A DNA stretch of 36,927 bases from Caulobacteraceae bacterium (GCA_947478785.1 CANJXI010000037.1:1-36927); one strand, 5' to 3'; numbered from the stretch's first letter, positions 1-9,425 are shown. Notes: generated by a model from the letters alone, not told the origin. Program-made: numbers and translations.

Positions 1-261
1 CTCCAGACCCAGGTGCGCCGGGCCAAGGTCAAGAGCGCGCTCAACCAGCTCGTCTGGAACGAATACGAGGGCGACGAAGCCGAGGCTTGGGAAATGGCCG
101 TCGGCGAAAGCCTCGACGACGAGGAACTCATCGACAGCTTCACCACCGAGGCCCTCGACGCCCAGGTCGAACGCATCCGCAAGTCCATCGGCCTCGGCAA
201 GCCGGAGCCGGCGGAGGAAACCGCCGCGCCAGACCCGAACCACTGGAACAGCTCCGCCTGA
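1..261 (+). CDS. C-terminal part of an unidentified protein (cut by window edge)
   Basis: An open frame enters from the left edge and ends at TGA 259-261, leaving 86 residues of a C-terminus. A GTG at 13 lies in frame but the reading frame is open upstream of it, so it is probably not the start. The fragment is charged and probably helical, with acidic stretches (EYEGDEAEAWE, ESLDDEELID), and ends in a Pro/Ala/Glu-rich tail. GC-rich codon choice fits a real gene. I do not recognise the family. It ends before a repeat-containing gap, so it is probably not cotranscribed with anything to its right. Confidence 0.6.
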   Translation, partial: LQTQVRRAKVKSALNQLVWNEYEGDEAEAWEMAVGESLDDEELIDSFTTEALDAQVERIRKSIGLGKPEPAEETAAPDPNHWNSSA

Positions 262-288
262 TCCCCCTCAGTCGCTCCGCGACAGCGC

Positions 289-340
289 CCCCAGCGGGGG
301 AGCACAAGGACATGCCTCGTCTTGTCCTCCCCCGCTGGGG
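289..340. repeat. Intergenic palindromic (REP-like) repeat
   Basis: Arms of 20 bases at 289-308 and 321-340 pair with one mismatch around a 12-base loop, giving a strong GC-rich hairpin. The flanks (262-285 with a cgctccgcg motif, and 345-370 with gtttc/gaaac arms) are also internally repetitive. This resembles the scattered intergenic palindromes common in Caulobacter-type genomes. It lies between the end of the first partial gene and the 3' end of the Yip1-family gene, so it could also act as a bidirectional transcription barrier. Confidence 0.65.
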
Positions 341-413
341 AGGTGGCGTTTCGAACAGCGTGAGAAACGACGGAGGGGGCCCTTCAGGCGCCCGGGTCCG
401 GTTCGTCCCGATC

Positions 414-429
414 TTCCGCATGCGCGGAA
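414..429. repeat. Short hairpin between convergent genes
   Basis: A perfect inverted repeat, ttccgc at 414-419 and gcggaa at 424-429 with a four-base loop, lies in the convergent gap between the partial first gene and the Yip1-family gene. No T-run follows on either strand, so a terminator role is only possible. Confidence 0.35.
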
Positions 430-449
430 CGGGATGACACTGGACTATG

Positions 450-473
450 GGCGCGCGGCGCTTCGCCCGCGCC
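450..473 (-). terminator. GC-rich hairpin at the Yip1-family stop codon
   Basis: GGCGCG-c-GGCG at 450-460 can pair with CGCCCGCGCC at 464-473 across a three-base loop, with one bulged base. The stem ends at the stop codon of the minus-strand gene. There is no downstream U-tract, so it may be a weak or factor-assisted terminator. Confidence 0.35.
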
Positions 474-1099
474 TAAACCACCGACAGCGGCCCGGCCATG
501 TCGGTGATGCGCTCGGTCACCGAACCGATCAGGACCGCCAGGATCAACGCCACCACGAGGCAAGCCACGAAGTAGCCGGTGGTCCGGGCGGGGTCGGACT
601 TCATCAGCCGGGACAGGCCCAGGTGGAAGAGATAGCCGCTGTAGATCCAACCGAAGAGCCACAGCAGCCCACCCACCGCCGGCAGCAGCTTGAACAGGCC
701 CGCGGCCCAGAGCGCCGTGCCGGAATAAGCGGTGAGCTTCATCGCCTGGATGTGCCCGCGCACGCCGCCAAAGCTGGGCGCCAGCAGGTCGACGAAGACG
801 GCCAGCAGGAAGACCTCGGCCAGGGTCAGGAGATAGTGCGACAGCTGTTCGGCCAGCACGACCACCAGCGAGGGTTCGTAACGCACGCCAAACAGGTGGA
901 TGCCGCCAAGCGCCAGTGAGGCGATGGCTCCGCAGACCGGCGGGATCGCGGCCAGCGGCAGCACCCAGCCCTTGTAAAGACCCTCCGTGGACGCCACTTC
1001 CGCCTCGATGACATCCCAGGTCGCGTCGGGCCGGGTGAGTATGTTGCGGATACGCGTGATCAGGCTGTCGCCCGCCGATCCCGGTTCCACGATGCTCAT
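473..1099 (-). CDS. Yip1-family integral membrane protein
   Basis: This 208-residue protein matches the pattern of bacterial Yip1-domain proteins. A short soluble N-terminus ends in RIRNILTRPDATWDVI (residues 17-32), the typical motif of an N-terminal helix preceding the membrane part. About five hydrophobic segments follow, near residues 45-70, 82-105, 118-150 and 172-197. Such proteins sit in the inner membrane and have no settled function in bacteria. It is transcribed away from radA, with a 117-bp divergent gap. Start ATG at 1099. Family assignment is fairly secure; function is unknown. Confidence 0.8.
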   Translation of the reverse strand: MSIVEPGSAGDSLITRIRNILTRPDATWDVIEAEVASTEGLYKGWVLPLAAIPPVCGAIASLALGGIHLFGVRYEPSLVVVLAEQLSHYLLTLAEVFLLAVFVDLLAPSFGGVRGHIQAMKLTAYSGTALWAAGLFKLLPAVGGLLWLFGWIYSGYLFHLGLSRLMKSDPARTTGYFVACLVVALILAVLIGSVTERITDMAGPLSVV

Positions 1100-1216
1100 C
1101 GGAATCTCCCAGCCTGCCCGAGGACCAAGCTAGCCCAAGCCAGAGCGGACGCACAGACGCAGGCCCGGCCTAGGGGCTAGAGTGGCGTTCATCCGAATCA
1201 GGAGCATCCGACGTCC

Positions 1217-2593
1217 ATGGCCCGCGACGGTGCCGTCTATGCCTGCCAGTCCTGCGGCGCCGTCCAGACCAAGTGGGCGGGCCAGTGCCCGGCCTGTGGC
1301 GCGTGGAACACCCTGGTCGAGGAGTCGCAGAGCCGCCCGCCTGGCGCCATGGCGCCGTCCAAGCCCAGCCGCGCCCGCGGCCTGGCCTTCGAAGGGTTGG
1401 AGGACCACACCCCTGCCCCGCCGCGCATCGTCACCGGAGTCGACGAGTTCGACCGGGTCTGTGGCGGCGGCGTGGTGCCGGGCTCCGCGATCCTGCTGGG
1501 CGGCGACCCCGGGGTGGGAAAATCCACCCTGCTGCTGCAGGTGGCGGCGGAGGCCGCCCGCCGGGGCGCCCGCTGCGCCTACATCTCCGGCGAGGAGGCC
1601 GTCGAGCAGATCCGCTCGCGGGCGCAGCGCATGGGCCTGGCCGACGCTCCCGTGAAGCTCGCCGCCGAGACCTCGCTGCGGGACATCAGCGACGGCCTGA
1701 AGCGCGAGCAGTTCGACCTGGTGGTGATCGACTCCATTCAGACGCTGTGGAGCGACGCCCATGAGGCGGGCCCCGGATCGGTGACCCAGGTGCGGGCGGC
1801 GGCCGGCGAATTGGTGCGCCTGGCCAAGAAGCGCGGCGTGGCGATCATCCTGGTGGGTCACGTCACCAAGGAAGGGACCATCGCCGGCCCCCGGGTGATC
1901 GAGCACATGGTCGACGCGGTGCTGGCCTTCGAGGGCGAGCGTGGCTACCCGTTCCGCATCCTGCGCGGGGCCAAGAACCGGTTCGGAGCCACCGACGAGA
2001 TCGGCGTCTTCGAGATGGGCGACGCCGGCTTGCGGGAGGTGAAGAACCCCTCGGCGCTGTTCCTCAACACCTCGGGCGAGCGGGCGGCGGGCGCGGCGGT
2101 GTTCGCCGGCATCGAGGGGTCGCGTCCGGTGCTGGTCGAATTCCAGGCGCTGGTCGCCGCCTCGGCCTACGGCACGCCGCGCCGGGCGGTGGTGGGCTGG
2201 GATTCCGGGCGCCTGGCCATGGTGCTGGCCGTGTTGGAGGCCCGCTGCGGCCTTAGTTTCGGCGATCGCGACGTCTATCTGAACGTGGCCGGGGGCTTGC
2301 GGATCAGCGAGCCCGCGGCGGACCTGGCGGCGGCGGCGGCGCTGGCCTCCTCGGCGCTGGACCAAGCCCTGCCGCAGGATTGCGTGGTGTTCGGAGAGAT
2401 CAGCCTTTCCGGAGAGGTGCGCTCGGTGAGCCGCATGGAGTCGCGCCTGAAGGAGGCCGCCAAGCTGGGCTTCCGCCGCGCGCTGGGTCCCGCGGACCTG
2501 GACGGCGCGGGCGCCATGGCGGTGATCGGGGCCGGTCGCCTGGCCGACGCCGTCAGCCGGATCGGCGAAGCCGGCTGGGACGCCGGCCGATGA
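1217..2593 (+). CDS. radA: DNA repair protein RadA
   Basis: RadA is a RecA-like ATPase/helicase that helps branch migration and processing of recombination intermediates. At 458 residues it has the usual length and all landmarks: an N-terminal zinc finger with C10, C13, C24 and C27; Walker A GGDPGVGKST at residues 95-104; the Walker B region LVVIDSIQ near 168-175; the RadA signature KNRFG at 253-257; and a C-terminal Lon-protease-like domain from about 350 (NVAGGLRISEPAADLA, then VVFGEISLSGEVR). The start is the ATG at 1217, with AGGAG upstream at a rather long spacing. Its TGA overlaps the cvpA ATG, so the two are translationally coupled. Confidence 0.97.
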   Translation: MARDGAVYACQSCGAVQTKWAGQCPACGAWNTLVEESQSRPPGAMAPSKPSRARGLAFEGLEDHTPAPPRIVTGVDEFDRVCGGGVVPGSAILLGGDPGVGKSTLLLQVAAEAARRGARCAYISGEEAVEQIRSRAQRMGLADAPVKLAAETSLRDISDGLKREQFDLVVIDSIQTLWSDAHEAGPGSVTQVRAAAGELVRLAKKRGVAIILVGHVTKEGTIAGPRVIEHMVDAVLAFEGERGYPFRILRGAKNRFGATDEIGVFEMGDAGLREVKNPSALFLNTSGERAAGAAVFAGIEGSRPVLVEFQALVAASAYGTPRRAVVGWDSGRLAMVLAVLEARCGLSFGDRDVYLNVAGGLRISEPAADLAAAAALASSALDQALPQDCVVFGEISLSGEVRSVSRMESRLKEAAKLGFRRALGPADLDGAGAMAVIGAGRLADAVSRIGEAGWDAGR

Positions 2594-3222
2594 CCCAGTT
2601 CGACTTCATCGTCATAGCCCTGCTGCTGATCTCCGGCGTCGTGGGCTTCGCCCGGGGCGCCGTGCGTGAAGTGGCCGCGCTGCTGGCGCTGGTCGCGGCC
2701 GCCGCGATCGCCGTCTTCGGCCTGCCGATCTCCGCCCCGATGGTGCGCCAGGTCGTCCATCCGGGGTGGCTCGGAACCGCCGCGGCGCTGATCCTGGTGT
2801 TCACGGTGACCTACATCCTGCTGCGGCTGATCGGCGGCGGGATCGCCAAACAGGTTCAGCAGACAGATTTCGTGGGCGCGCTGGACCGCAGCATCGGCCT
2901 GCTGATCGGACTGGCGCGGGGCATGCTGATGCTGGGCGCGCTCAACCTGGGCTTCAACGCGGCCACGCCGAAGGACCTGCAGCCGCGCTGGATCACCGGG
3001 GCCATGACCTGGCCGCTGGCGCAGAACATGGGCCACCTGCTGACCGCGCTCGCCCCACAAGGGCTCGACCTCGCCGGGCGGTTCAGGCCGGCGCTCGACC
3101 GGGCGGTGAAGGGCGCCACCGAGGGAGCCTCCGGGACGGCCTCTGGTGACAGGACGTCCCAGGACGGCTACGACGCGCGCCAACGGGGTGAGATCGACGA
3201 TCTGGTGGAGAAGTCGCGATGA
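2590..3222 (+). CDS. cvpA: CvpA family membrane protein
   Basis: This 210-residue protein starts at the ATG (2590) that overlaps the radA stop. The frame is open further upstream inside radA, but the N-terminus MTQFDFIVIALLLISGVVGFA is the classic CvpA beginning. About four transmembrane segments (roughly residues 5-22, 27-46, 60-82, 100-120) are followed by a polar tail. It sits directly before purF, the arrangement that gave the family its link to purine synthesis (colicin V production phenotype in E. coli). CvpA is an inner-membrane protein with proposed roles in envelope stress resistance; its exact activity is unsettled. Confidence 0.93.
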   Translation: MTQFDFIVIALLLISGVVGFARGAVREVAALLALVAAAAIAVFGLPISAPMVRQVVHPGWLGTAAALILVFTVTYILLRLIGGGIAKQVQQTDFVGALDRSIGLLIGLARGMLMLGALNLGFNAATPKDLQPRWITGAMTWPLAQNMGHLLTALAPQGLDLAGRFRPALDRAVKGATEGASGTASGDRTSQDGYDARQRGEIDDLVEKSR

Positions 3223-4709
3223 CCGATGCTCAAGAGCGATGGCCGGCGCCGATCCGTGATCCCCTCGACGACAGCCCTCGCCTGGAGTGCGGCGTGTTCG
3301 GGGTGTTCGACAGCGCCGAGGCCGCGGGCCTGACGGCGCTCGGCTTGCACGCCCTGCAGCATCGTGGCCAGGAGGCCTGCGGCATCGCCTGCTTCGACGG
3401 CCAGCGGTTCCACACCGAGCGGCACATGGGCCACGTGGGCGACGCCTTCGGCGGGGTCGACCTGACGCAACGCCTGCCCGGCCGCTTCGCCATCGGCCAC
3501 ACGCGCTACTCCACATCGGGCGGCTCGTTCATCCGCAACGTCCAGCCGATGTTCGCGGACATGGAGGCCGGCGGCGTGGCCATCGCCCACAACGGCAACC
3601 TGACCAATTTCCTGACGCTGCGCGAACAGCTGGTGTCCGACGGAGTGATTTTCCAATCGACCTCGGACTCCGAGGTGATCCTCCATCTCATCGCCCGGTC
3701 GCGGAAGCCCCGCTTCGTGGACCGGTTCATCGACGCGCTGTCGCAGATCGAGGGCGGCTACGCCCTGGTGGCGATGACCAACAAGAAGCTGATCGGCGTC
3801 CGCGATCCCCTCGGCATCCGCCCGCTTGTGCTGGGCGACCTGGACGGCAGCCCGATCCTGGCGTCGGAGACCTGCGCGCTGGACATCATCGGCGCGAAGT
3901 TCGTGCGCGACATCGAGCACGGCGAGATGGTGATCATCGATGCCGACGGGGTGGAGAGCGTGAAGCCTTTCCCGGCCAAGCAGGCGCGGCCCTGCATCTT
4001 CGAATACGTCTATTTCGCCCGGCCGGACTCCGTGGTGAACGGCAAATCGGTCTACGAGGTGCGCAAGCGGATGGGCCAACGCCTGGCCCAGGAAAGCGGC
4101 GTGCCGGCCGACGTGGTGGTGCCCGTGCCCGACTCGGGCGTGCCCGCGGCCTTGGGCTTCGCCCAGGAGGCCGGCCTGCCCTTCGAGATGGGGATCATCC
4201 GCAACCACTATGTGGGCCGCACCTTCATCCAACCCACCCAGGCGACACGGGAATCCAGCGTGCGCATGAAGCTGTCGCCCAACCGCTCGGTGCTGGCCGG
4301 CAAGCGGGTGATGCTGATCGACGACTCGATCGTGCGGGGCACCAATTCGGTGCGCGTGGTGCAGATGGTCCGCGAGGCCGGCGCCGCCGAGGTCCACCTG
4401 CGCTCCGCCTCGCCGCCGATCATGTGGCCGGACTTCTACGGCATCGACATGCCCGACCGCGAGAAGCTGCTGGCCGCCAACCATTCTGTGGACGAGATCG
4501 CCAAGATTCTCGGCGTCGACTCCATGGGCTACCTGTCGGTGGAGGGCCTCTACTGGGCGATGGGCTCTGCGCCGCGCGATCCGACGACCCCGCAGTTCAC
4601 CGACCACTACTTCACCGGCGACTACCCCACCCGCCTCCTCGACCGCGAAATCGCGGAGGGCCGTAACGAGGCGGTGGAGCGGCAGCTCTCCTTCCTGGTC
4701 GACGCGTGA
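3219..4709 (+). CDS. purF: Amidophosphoribosyltransferase (first committed step of purine synthesis)
   Basis: PurF makes 5-phosphoribosylamine from PRPP and glutamine. The 496-residue protein has a glutaminase domain whose nucleophile should be C24 in RLECGVFGVF, exposed after removal of a 23-residue propeptide, and a phosphoribosyltransferase domain with the PRPP loop VMLIDDSIVRGT at 364-375. It aligns with the Bacillus-type enzyme, but only C259 of the four cluster cysteines is recognisable: the second position is D405 and the CxxC near the C-terminus is replaced by FTDHYFTGDYP. I believe this Fe-S-free form is usual in alphaproteobacteria. The ATG overlaps the cvpA stop and its own stop overlaps the next start. 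Confidence 0.97.
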   Translation: MTDAQERWPAPIRDPLDDSPRLECGVFGVFDSAEAAGLTALGLHALQHRGQEACGIACFDGQRFHTERHMGHVGDAFGGVDLTQRLPGRFAIGHTRYSTSGGSFIRNVQPMFADMEAGGVAIAHNGNLTNFLTLREQLVSDGVIFQSTSDSEVILHLIARSRKPRFVDRFIDALSQIEGGYALVAMTNKKLIGVRDPLGIRPLVLGDLDGSPILASETCALDIIGAKFVRDIEHGEMVIIDADGVESVKPFPAKQARPCIFEYVYFARPDSVVNGKSVYEVRKRMGQRLAQESGVPADVVVPVPDSGVPAALGFAQEAGLPFEMGIIRNHYVGRTFIQPTQATRESSVRMKLSPNRSVLAGKRVMLIDDSIVRGTNSVRVVQMVREAGAAEVHLRSASPPIMWPDFYGIDMPDREKLLAANHSVDEIAKILGVDSMGYLSVEGLYWAMGSAPRDPTTPQFTDHYFTGDYPTRLLDREIAEGRNEAVERQLSFLVDA

Positions 4710-5701
4710 CCGCCCAGCCGGCGAGGCTCCTCGGGGGCCTGAAGATCGACTGGTACCTCGTCCTGATCATAACCATGGGCGTCGCGGCCACCCTGGCCCC
4801 GGCCCGTGGCGAAACCGCCGTCTGGCTAGGCTGGGTGTCGAAGGTCGCCATCGGCGTCGTCTTCTTCCTGCATGGGGCGAGGCTCTCGCGGGAGGCGGTG
4901 CTGCGCGGGCTGACGCACTGGCGCCTTCACCTTGTGATCCTGGGAGCCACCTTCGTCCTGTTTCCGGCGCTCTGCCTGGGGCTCACCCTCCTGCCGGCCT
5001 GGATCACCCCGCCGGAGCTCGCCTCGGGCCTGATATTGCTGGGCTGCCTGCCGTCGACCATCCAGAGCTCGATCGCCTTCGTGGGCGTGGCGCGGGGCAA
5101 TGTGCCGGCGGCGGTGGCGGCGGCCTCGGCCTCCAACATGCTGGGGGTGTTCCTGACGCCCCTGCTGGCCAGCCTGCTGATGCATTCCAAGGGGGCGGTC
5201 AGCGCGGGCTCCTTCTGGTCGATCGTGTTGCAGCTCCTGGCCCCCTTCGTGGCCGGCCAGCTAGCGCGGCCGTGGATCGGCGGCTTCGTGGCGGCCCACA
5301 ACAAGACCCTGTCGAAGCTCGATCGCGGCACCATCCTGCTGATCGTCTATGTCGCCTTCTCCGGCGCGGTGGTGGGTGGCGTCTGGAGCCGGCTGGACGC
5401 GTTGGACCTGGTGCGGCTGTTGGTCATCTGCGGGGTCCTGCTGGGTGTCGTGCTGGCCGCCACGGCGTTCGCCGCGCGCCTGTTCGGCTTCGACAAGGCC
5501 GACGAGATCGCCATCGTCTTCTGCGGCTCCAAGAAGTCGCTGGCCAGCGGCGCGCCGATCGCCGCGGCACTGCTTACCCCGGCGGTAGCCGGCATCGCCA
5601 TGATCCCGCTGATGATCTTCCACCAGATCCAGCTGATGGCCTGCGCCGTGATCGCGCAGCGCTACGCAAACCGGCCTGACACGGAAGGTCAGGTCCGCTA
5701 G
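4706..5701 (+). CDS. SBF-like (bile acid:sodium symporter family) transporter, YfeH type
   Basis: This 331-residue polytopic protein starts at a GTG overlapping the purF stop. It has about ten hydrophobic segments in two inverted halves, as in the SBF_like/YfeH group. Recognisable pieces are GVVFFLHGARLSREA near residues 50-64, LLGCLPSTIQSSIAF near 112-126, and FCGSKKSLASGAPIA near 272-286, where the family's conserved polar helix-break residues lie. The substrate is not predictable; relatives are linked to organic anions or small acids. Position in the purF operon does not suggest a specific solute. Confidence 0.88.
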   Translation: MTAQPARLLGGLKIDWYLVLIITMGVAATLAPARGETAVWLGWVSKVAIGVVFFLHGARLSREAVLRGLTHWRLHLVILGATFVLFPALCLGLTLLPAWITPPELASGLILLGCLPSTIQSSIAFVGVARGNVPAAVAAASASNMLGVFLTPLLASLLMHSKGAVSAGSFWSIVLQLLAPFVAGQLARPWIGGFVAAHNKTLSKLDRGTILLIVYVAFSGAVVGGVWSRLDALDLVRLLVICGVLLGVVLAATAFAARLFGFDKADEIAIVFCGSKKSLASGAPIAAALLTPAVAGIAMIPLMIFHQIQLMACAVIAQRYANRPDTEGQVR

Positions 5702-5712
5702 ACACCCGGCCC

Positions 5713-6459
5713 ATGTCCAACAAGCCCCTCACCGACAAGATCGCGCTGGTCACCGGCGCCAGCCGCGGCATCGGCCGCGCCTCAGCCCTCGCGCTCGCCA
5801 GGGCGGGCGCGCATGTGGCGGCGGTCGCCCGCACACAAGCGAGCCTCGAGGAGCTCGACGACGAGATCAAGGCCGCCACCGGCGAGCGCGCCACCCTGGT
5901 CCCCATGGACATCACCGAGGGCGACGGGCTCGACCAGCTGGGCCTGGCGCTGCACCAGCGGTTCGGCCGGATCGACGTCCTGGTCCACGCGGCGGCGATC
6001 CTGGGGCCGATGACGCCGGTCGCCCACATCGAGCCCAAGCACTGGGACCGGGTGCTGGCGGTGAACCTGACGGCCACCTACCGGCTGATCCGCGCCACCG
6101 AGCCGCTGCTGCGCGCATCGCAGGCGGGCCGGGCCGTCTTCCTGACCACCGGCCGGGTCGAGCGCCCCAGGGCCTTCTGGGGTCCCTATGGGGCGAGCAA
6201 GGCGGCCCTGGAGAACCTGGTCCGCACCTGGGCCGACGAGCTCGAGCAGACCCAGGTCCGCGCCATCCTGCTGGACCCGGGCGCCATGCGCACGCGGATG
6301 CGGGCCGAGGCCATGCCGGGCGAGGATCCGCTGTCGCTGCCCGACCCCTCGGAGATCGGACCGCTGATCGTCCAGCTCGCCCAGACCGACCGGGGGCTGC
6401 CGCGCTCTAACGTGGTTTTCGACCACTCGGCGCCGGCCGCGACGCCCGCTTCGGCTTGA
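5713..6459 (+). CDS. Short-chain dehydrogenase/reductase (YciK-like)
   Basis: A classical SDR of 248 residues with cofactor motif TGASRGIG at 14-21, the NAG-equivalent HAAA near 92-95, and catalytic Y159 and K163 (YGASK). The catalytic serine, expected 13 residues before the tyrosine, is T146 (LTTGRVE), an uncommon but chemically possible replacement. It lies 11 bases behind the transporter gene and is probably the last gene of the radA operon. Its final 53 bases overlap der on the other strand. ATG start at 5713. Substrate unknown. Confidence 0.88.
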   Translation: MSNKPLTDKIALVTGASRGIGRASALALARAGAHVAAVARTQASLEELDDEIKAATGERATLVPMDITEGDGLDQLGLALHQRFGRIDVLVHAAAILGPMTPVAHIEPKHWDRVLAVNLTATYRLIRATEPLLRASQAGRAVFLTTGRVERPRAFWGPYGASKAALENLVRTWADELEQTQVRAILLDPGAMRTRMRAEAMPGEDPLSLPDPSEIGPLIVQLAQTDRGLPRSNVVFDHSAPAATPASA

Positions 6460-8014
6460 CGCCCGGCCGGGCGAGCTTGGCCGCCCGCCCGCGGGGATTG
6501 CCCGTCTTGGCCTTGGGCCCCTGCGGCTTGGCCTTGCCGAACGGCTTGGGCTTGCCCGTGGCCCCGGCCTTGGACCTGGCGGCTGCGGCGACGCGGGTCT
6601 TGGCCTTCAGGCCGGTCGTCGGCAGGCCGCCTTCGGGCAGGCCGAACGGCGCGCGCACGGAGCCCTGCCCCGCTTTCTCCTCGCCCTCGGCGTAGGGGTT
6701 CTTGTTCGACTTCACCGTCACCCGGATCGGCACGCCCGGCAGGTCGAAGCTCTCGCGGATCGAATTGATCAGGTATCGGCGGTAGCTTTCCGGCAACTGG
6801 TCGGCGCGGCTGGCGAACAGCACGAATGTCGGCGGCCGGGCCTTGGTCTGGGCCATGTACTTGGGCTTGATCCGCCGCCCGCCCACCGCCGGCGGCGGAT
6901 GGCGCTCGGTGGCCATCTTCAGCCAGTCGTTGAGGTCTCGGGTCTTCACCTTGGTCGACCAGTCGTTGTGCACCTTGAAGACGGCCGGCATCAGCTTGTC
7001 GAGGCCACGGCCGGTCTCCGCCGAGAGCGCGATGATCGGCGCGCCACGCACCTGCGGCAGCTGGCGCTGGGCCTCGTCGGTGATCTCGGCGAGCCTGGCC
7101 TGCTGGTCCTCCACCAAGTCCCACTTGGCCAGCACGAAGACCAGGCCGCGCCCTTCCCGCTCGACAAGGTCGGCGATCTGCAGGTCCTGGATCTCGAAGG
7201 GATGGGTGGCGTCCATTACCAGGATGACGATCTCGGCGAAGGTGATGGCGCGGATGGAATCGTGGGTGGAGAGCTTCTCCAGCTTCTCCTGGACCTTGGC
7301 CTTGCGCCTGAGGCCGGCGGTGTCCACCAGCCGCACGGAGCGCTCGCCCCAGGTCCAGTCCACGGGGATGGCGTCCCGCGTGATCCCGGCTTCCGGGCCG
7401 GTCAGCAGGCGGTCCTCGCCGATCAGCTTGTTGACCAGGGTCGACTTGCCGGCGTTGGGTCGCCCGACGATGGCGATCTTCACGGCCTTGTCGCCGTCGT
7501 CGTCGTCGTGGTCGTCCTGGTTCGGGGCCACGGCGATCAGGGCGGCATAGAGGTCGGCCATGCCCTCGCCGTGCTCGGCGGAGATCGGCACGGGCTCGCC
7601 CAGGCCCAGGCCAAACGCCTCCAGGATGCCGATTTCGCCGGCCCTGCCCTCGGCCTTGTTGGCGGCCAGCACCACGGGCATGTCGCGGCGGCGCAGGATC
7701 TCAGCGAACACCTCGTCGACCGGTGTGACCCCGTCGCGGCTGTCGATGACGAACACCGCCACGTCGGCCTCGTCGATGGCCATCTCGGTCTGCAGGCGCA
7801 TGCGCGCCTCCAGGCTCTCGTCGGTGACGTCCTCGAACCCGGCGGTGTCGATCAGCTCCAGGTCGAGGTCGCCGATCCGCCCTGTGCCGAAGCGCCGGTC
7901 GCGGGTGACCCCCGGCTGGTCATCGACGATGGCCAGCTTGCGGCCCGCCAGCCGGTTGAACAACGTCGATTTACCGACATTGGGACGGCCGACGATCGCG
8001 AGTTTCAGAGCCAT
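6407..8014 (-). CDS. der: Ribosome biogenesis GTPase Der (EngA)
   Basis: Der is an essential double GTPase for 50S subunit assembly. G-domain 1 begins at residue 5 with P-loop GRPNVGKS (9-16). An acidic linker ([11 protein letters not shown]) precedes the second P-loop GRPNAGKS, and a KH-like domain with the [11 protein letters not shown] motif follows. At 535 residues it is longer than the usual 440-490; the excess is a Lys/Arg/Pro/Gly-rich tail of about 70 residues after [10 protein letters not shown]. The last part of that tail is encoded opposite the end of the SDR gene. It lies 22 bases downstream of bamB, in the conserved yfgM-bamB-der order. Confidence 0.97.
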   Translation of the reverse strand: MALKLAIVGRPNVGKSTLFNRLAGRKLAIVDDQPGVTRDRRFGTGRIGDLDLELIDTAGFEDVTDESLEARMRLQTEMAIDEADVAVFVIDSRDGVTPVDEVFAEILRRRDMPVVLAANKAEGRAGEIGILEAFGLGLGEPVPISAEHGEGMADLYAALIAVAPNQDDHDDDDGDKAVKIAIVGRPNAGKSTLVNKLIGEDRLLTGPEAGITRDAIPVDWTWGERSVRLVDTAGLRRKAKVQEKLEKLSTHDSIRAITFAEIVILVMDATHPFEIQDLQIADLVEREGRGLVFVLAKWDLVEDQQARLAEITDEAQRQLPQVRGAPIIALSAETGRGLDKLMPAVFKVHNDWSTKVKTRDLNDWLKMATERHPPPAVGGRRIKPKYMAQTKARPPTFVLFASRADQLPESYRRYLINSIRESFDLPGVPIRVTVKSNKNPYAEGEEKAGQGSVRAPFGLPEGGLPTTGLKAKTRVAAAARSKAGATGKPKPFGKAKPQGPKAKTGNPRGRAAKLARPGVKPKRASRPAPSGRKPR

Positions 8015-8036
8015 GGCGCCAGCTCTAGACCAGAGC

Positions 8037-9425
8037 TCAGCGCAGCGCGATCAGTTGCGCCGAATCCGTCGCCACATAGATCGTGTTGCCGGCCGCGATC
8101 GGCCCCATCTTGGCCGGCGCGCCCAGCTTCACGCGGCGCTGGACCTCGCCCGTGCGGGCGTTCAGCGCGACCAGCTCGCCGGTCGTACCCACCAGGATCA
8201 GGCGGTTGTTGGCCATCAGCGGACTCGACCAGATTGGCTTGATGGGCGTATGGCCGCCGACCCCGAAGACGCCGCCGACCTTCTTCTTGGACGAGACGCC
8301 CGCGTTGAGGTCGCGGATCCAGTAGACCAGCCCGGTCTCGCGGGCCGCGCAGATCACCTTGCCGTCCTTGGCGACCACATAGACCACGTCGCCGGAGGCC
8401 CAGGGCGTCGTGATGCCCACCACCGGCAGGCTCCAGCGGGGCTGGCCGGTGCGCAGGTCGGTCGCCGCGAAAACACCCGAGTGGCTGACCGCGAAGACGT
8501 CGCCCTGATAGATCACCGGCCGGCCGGGGATATCGCGGATTTCGGACAACGCGCTTGTGCGGGTGGCCCGCGAGAGGGCTTCGTTCCACAGGTCGTTGCC
8601 GTTTGATGTCCGCAAGGCGACCAGCTCGCCGGAACCGAACGAGGCCACCACCGTGTCGCCAGCGATCGCCGGGCTGGAACCCGAGAGGATTCGGGCGGGC
8701 TCCGACAGCGCCTGGTAGGTCCAGCCGGGCGCGCCGGTCGCGGCGTCGAAGGTCAGCAGGGTGTTGTCGAGCGAGACGGCCATGACCCGTCCGCCGGACA
8801 CGTTGGGCGGCGCATGGATCGGCTCTTCGGTGCGGGTGCGCCAGCCGACGGCGCCGGTGGCCGCGTCAAGCTGGGCCACCAGCCGGTAGCCGGAGGTCAC
8901 ATAGAGCTTGCCGCCGGCGAAGGCGACGCCGCCGCCGAAGGCTTCCTTGTCGCGCTTGTTGTCGGTGGGCCGCAGGTTGGTGCGCCAGATCTGGGCGCCG
9001 GTGCGGGCGTCGATGGCCGAGACCATGGCCTCGGCGTCCATGACGAACACCCGGCCGCCTGAGGCGACCGGCGGGGCGGTGATCTGTTGGCCGCGCTTGG
9101 AGCCGCCGCCGAAGCCGCGCTTCCAGGCGATGCTGAGGTTAGGCGCGGCGTCGACGTTCTCGACGGATTGCTCGGCCGTGCCCCCCGGCAGCGGCCAGTC
9201 GGCGATCACCGTCGGATTGGGCAGGAAGAAGTCGACGCCTTTGAGGGCCGTGGCCACCTCCAGCTTCTGGTCGTCGGTGACGATGGAGATGCGCTCGCCG
9301 GCCGAGGCGACCTCCTTGGACTCCTTGCCCTTGAATGGGTTCAGCCGGCTGACGGTGGCGCAGCCGCTGGCGCCGAGCGCGGCGACCAGCAGGACCGTCA
9401 GGATCGTCGTGTGGCGGCGGGTCAT
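8037..9425 (-). CDS. bamB: Outer-membrane assembly lipoprotein BamB (PQQ-type beta-propeller)
   Basis: BamB is the beta-propeller lipoprotein of the BAM complex that inserts outer-membrane proteins. The 462-residue product starts with a lipoprotein signal ([18 protein letters not shown]) ending in ASGC, which makes C22 the lipidated residue. Seven or eight PQQ-type blades follow, seen as repeated [25 protein letters not shown] units (for example [21 protein letters not shown], and [15 protein letters not shown] near the end). The ATG overlaps the stop of the upstream yfgM-like gene, and der follows, which supports BamB over other PQQ-repeat proteins. Confidence 0.92.
   Translation of the reverse strand: MTRRHTTILTVLLVAALGASGCATVSRLNPFKGKESKEVASAGERISIVTDDQKLEVATALKGVDFFLPNPTVIADWPLPGGTAEQSVENVDAAPNLSIAWKRGFGGGSKRGQQITAPPVASGGRVFVMDAEAMVSAIDARTGAQIWRTNLRPTDNKRDKEAFGGGVAFAGGKLYVTSGYRLVAQLDAATGAVGWRTRTEEPIHAPPNVSGGRVMAVSLDNTLLTFDAATGAPGWTYQALSEPARILSGSSPAIAGDTVVASFGSGELVALRTSNGNDLWNEALSRATRTSALSEIRDIPGRPVIYQGDVFAVSHSGVFAATDLRTGQPRWSLPVVGITTPWASGDVVYVVAKDGKVICAARETGLVYWIRDLNAGVSSKKKVGGVFGVGGHTPIKPIWSSPLMANNRLILVGTTGELVALNARTGEVQRRVKLGAPAKMGPIAAGNTIYVATDSAQLIALR

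Noticed and set aside
3168..4607. Long minus-strand open frame opposite purF
   Set aside because: Low-complexity His/Arg/Asp-rich translation with no recognisable domain; purF on the plus strand is certain.
7494..7520. Short gtc tandem repeat as a possible regulatory repeat
   Set aside because: It encodes the Asp-rich linker of Der in frame and needs no other explanation.
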